Assembly: GCF_932526225.1 (NCBI RefSeq)
Contig: NC_064037.1
Location: 124,001 to 188,000, forward strand
Origin: Nematostella vectensis
Lineage: Eukaryota > Cnidaria > Anthozoa > Actiniaria > Edwardsiidae
Length of the DNA stretch: 64,000 nucleotides
Direction: 5' to 3'
Under the pieces are notes generated by a model that was not told where the DNA came from, did not search any database, and saw only the letters and a list, made by a program, of their open reading frames with translations. The stretch's first letter is position 1; each line of letters begins with the position of its first letter. Below, piece by piece: positions 62,264-64,000 of this stretch. Position numbers and translations under genes: made by a program.

Positions 62264-64000
62264 TTTTTAGTTCCTTTTTTTTTCTTTGTGCTGGACCCCC
62301 TTAATCCTGATAGGTTTTGCGCAAAAATAATAAAAAAAAGTGAGTTTGCAAAATAAGCTTGCTAGATTTATTGATTATATGTATTCAATTTGTTCCTAGG
62401 AAGTTAACAAAAAACACAAAGCAAAGAGTTTGAGGAAGTAAACAAGTCTGTGAACTTTAATGTTCTATTTGAAGGGGCGCATTTTGTACAGGGAAGCATA
62501 CATAGAATGCTTAACTGGTGGAGAGGGGAGAGGTAACAGTTTATTGAGCATAATGTCAACAATAGCAGGGGGAAGGGAGGGGCACTCTCTTCATACAATA
62601 TTGCAGTTGTTACCTATTATTAAATAAGTTTAAAAGATATATTTGTTTATTAAGCAAGGTGTATTTCTGAGACAAGCAAACTCAAGTAAGAGCTGTTGAA
62701 ATAACAGGTGAGTGTTAAAAAAAAAACAATTATCTGATTAGAAAACTAATGTAGATTCCTTTGCACCAAATAAGAACAAACTTCATTTTGTTTGTTATTT
62801 ATGAGGAACGAGATGAGCTCTACAAGGCCAAGAAGAAATATGTATTGCTCATCTAAATTATACAAGTAAATAATAATATTAAAAAAGAATTACTGTAAGT
62901 AATTAGAGTGGTTTTCATTAACCCGTGAAACAAAGTGCGATAGTTAAACGGTAATAGTTAGTAAAACACAAAAAAGAACAATAGAATCAGATCACCACAA
63001 AGTGTAATACGCTAAAGCGTAGTTCACGGGTTAATGAAGGTTTTGACATTTCAACCTTACATCCACATGAAAGTAATGCCTAATATCGAGAGCCCTACAG
63101 TAAGTGTTTTGCAGTCAAGCTGTTTTCTGTTAGTAGGTAAAAAATTATTCTAAATAATAGTAATCATAGCTATGGTCACCACTTACACATATAGCACTTG
63201 TAATGAAAAGAAAGAAAAAATATATATATGCAGTCAAACAACAGAATTGCATGATAACCTTGAATATATTGAATAAAGGACTGCAAAAAAACATCTTTTG
63301 TACTAGTTGCTTGAATTGACCCTTGGCTATTTTTAGCTGAATTCCCCTCCCCCTCTAAAAAAGAAAATAATAATAATAATAATAGAACAAAACTAAAAAG
63401 AAAACAAACACAGCAGAGACCCCCACCAACAATTTTGATTTTTTTTTACTTTCCTTTAAAGGGGGAGTGTCATGTTTAAGAGATTTGCAATAGCTCTAGA
63501 GCCCTGACACAATGAACTTCAGTGAAATTCTAATACTGACTTATGAGCTTTTGGTACATGTGGGAGACTTTAAACAAAACAAAAAAAATGACCACAAACT
63601 GTCCATTAACATAGTTTTCAATATAATATTGCATATTATTTAATAAGGTATTGACAGCTTTTAAAAAGTTCAACTGTTTGTAGACACTTAAAAGCCTACA
63701 ATAAACACTGACTCCAGACATGCGCAGTACTATGCTGCTGCCCCTTTAAAGTAAAATACAGCTTTACTTAGTCAGCGTAGACAATATTGCGGATTTTGTC
63801 AATATTCTAATATGAATATGTCAATATTCTCCCACCTTACGTCTTTATTTCTATTTATTTTATGCTTTTCACATGATACCAAAACAGCGTCTTTTTTCTT
63901 CGCTAATTTGATGTCATGTACACAATAAAAGAGATGCGCCCGTGCGCATGGCGAGTCCCCAAGGGACCCAAGACGCCCAAATAGACCTCTATTTTTTGTC
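62002..64000 (+). repeat. Monomer 32 (1999 bp, cut by window end)
   Basis: B-type with the AAAAGATATA variant and (AAT)6. The sequence stops at TTTTTTGTC, about 5 bases short of a full unit. Confidence 0.96.

Larger units (their letters stand above)
1..64000 (+). repeat. Tandem array of 32 head-to-tail ~2.0-kb monomers (satellite / amplified gene array)
   Basis: The same ~2-kb sequence recurs 32 times in one orientation with no interruption, inversion or foreign insertion. Monomer starts were placed on the recurring motif CAATCTCGGCGAGC, and lengths are 1993-2006 bp. Copies differ by scattered substitutions, homopolymer and microsatellite length changes, and a few small indels. No unique sequence occurs at either edge, so the array is longer than the window. 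The size, homogeneity and shared local variants fit concerted evolution by unequal exchange and gene conversion. The unit carries a Pol III-type RNA gene candidate, so it may be a multicopy gene array rather than an inert satellite. It encodes no plausible protein. Confidence 0.98.

Noticed and set aside
1-64000. CRISPR array, rRNA operon or prokaryotic gene cluster
   Set aside because: The repeat unit is 2 kb with diverged internal spacers, not short direct repeats. There are no rRNA genes, ribosome-binding sites or protein-coding operons.
1-64000. Assembly artefact (one monomer copied 32 times)
   Set aside because: Copies differ by many linked, lineage-specific variants and by length, which is expected of a real array. 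Exact copy number and the near-identical pairs still depend on long-read support.

Overview
The whole window is one head-to-tail tandem array. A monomer of about 2.0 kb is repeated 32 times: 31 complete copies, and a 32nd that is cut by the window edge about 5 bases before its end. Monomers start at 1, 2002, 3999, 5997, 7996, 9997, 11999, 13999, 15999, 18004, 20004, 22003, 24009, 26012, 28011, 30009, 32006, 34007, 36009, 38009, 40009, 42009, 44009, 46012, 48014, 50011, 52004, 54002, 56005, 58003, 60002 and 62002. Lengths run from 1993 to 2006 bp. No unique flanking sequence is visible, so the array continues past both ends. I see no protein gene. Every open frame is under 100 codons, is a by-product of the repeat, and is broken by single-base changes from copy to copy.

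The organism is a eukaryote. The long homogenised satellite, AT-rich spacer, microsatellites, Pol III-type signals and TTAA-flanked inverted-repeat elements all point that way. Two TTAA-flanked elements per monomer, one with ends starting AGGGG as I recall for the T2 MITE family of Xenopus, make an amphibian a reasonable but unproven guess.

Monomer layout (offsets from the monomer start): 1-258 is a GC-richer, nearly invariant segment with the marks of an RNA polymerase III type 2 gene. It has a box A-like motif at 21-31, a perfect box B at 236-246 and a double T-run terminator at 259-282. The predicted RNA is about 260 nt, and I do not recognise its family. It can form a long-range 11-bp perfect helix (39-49 with 241-251), a C(UUCG)G hairpin at 138-153 and a hairpin at 182-213. 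By eye, the 258 positions carry about 38 substitutions and no indel over 32 copies, none of them in box A or box B. From 283 to about 1,915 lies an AT-rich spacer with a 109-bp TTAA-flanked inverted-repeat element (about 921-1029), an (AAT)n tract and a 286-bp T2-like MITE candidate (about 1456-1741). The last ~85 bases are GC-rich, with an ATAAAAG box, two perfect small palindromes and a T6 run just before the next RNA segment.

Above the monomer scale the array is a patchwork. There are adjacent 2-kb duplications, a 6-kb three-monomer duplication (about 16.3-28.3 kb), and a recurring 4-kb dimer between about 28 and 44 kb. Several monomers switch haplotype part-way, as expected from unequal exchange and gene conversion. 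The most interesting hypothesis is an undescribed, structured Pol III RNA amplified as a large array, similar in organisation to 5S rRNA arrays or the OAX satellite but with no sequence match that I recognise.
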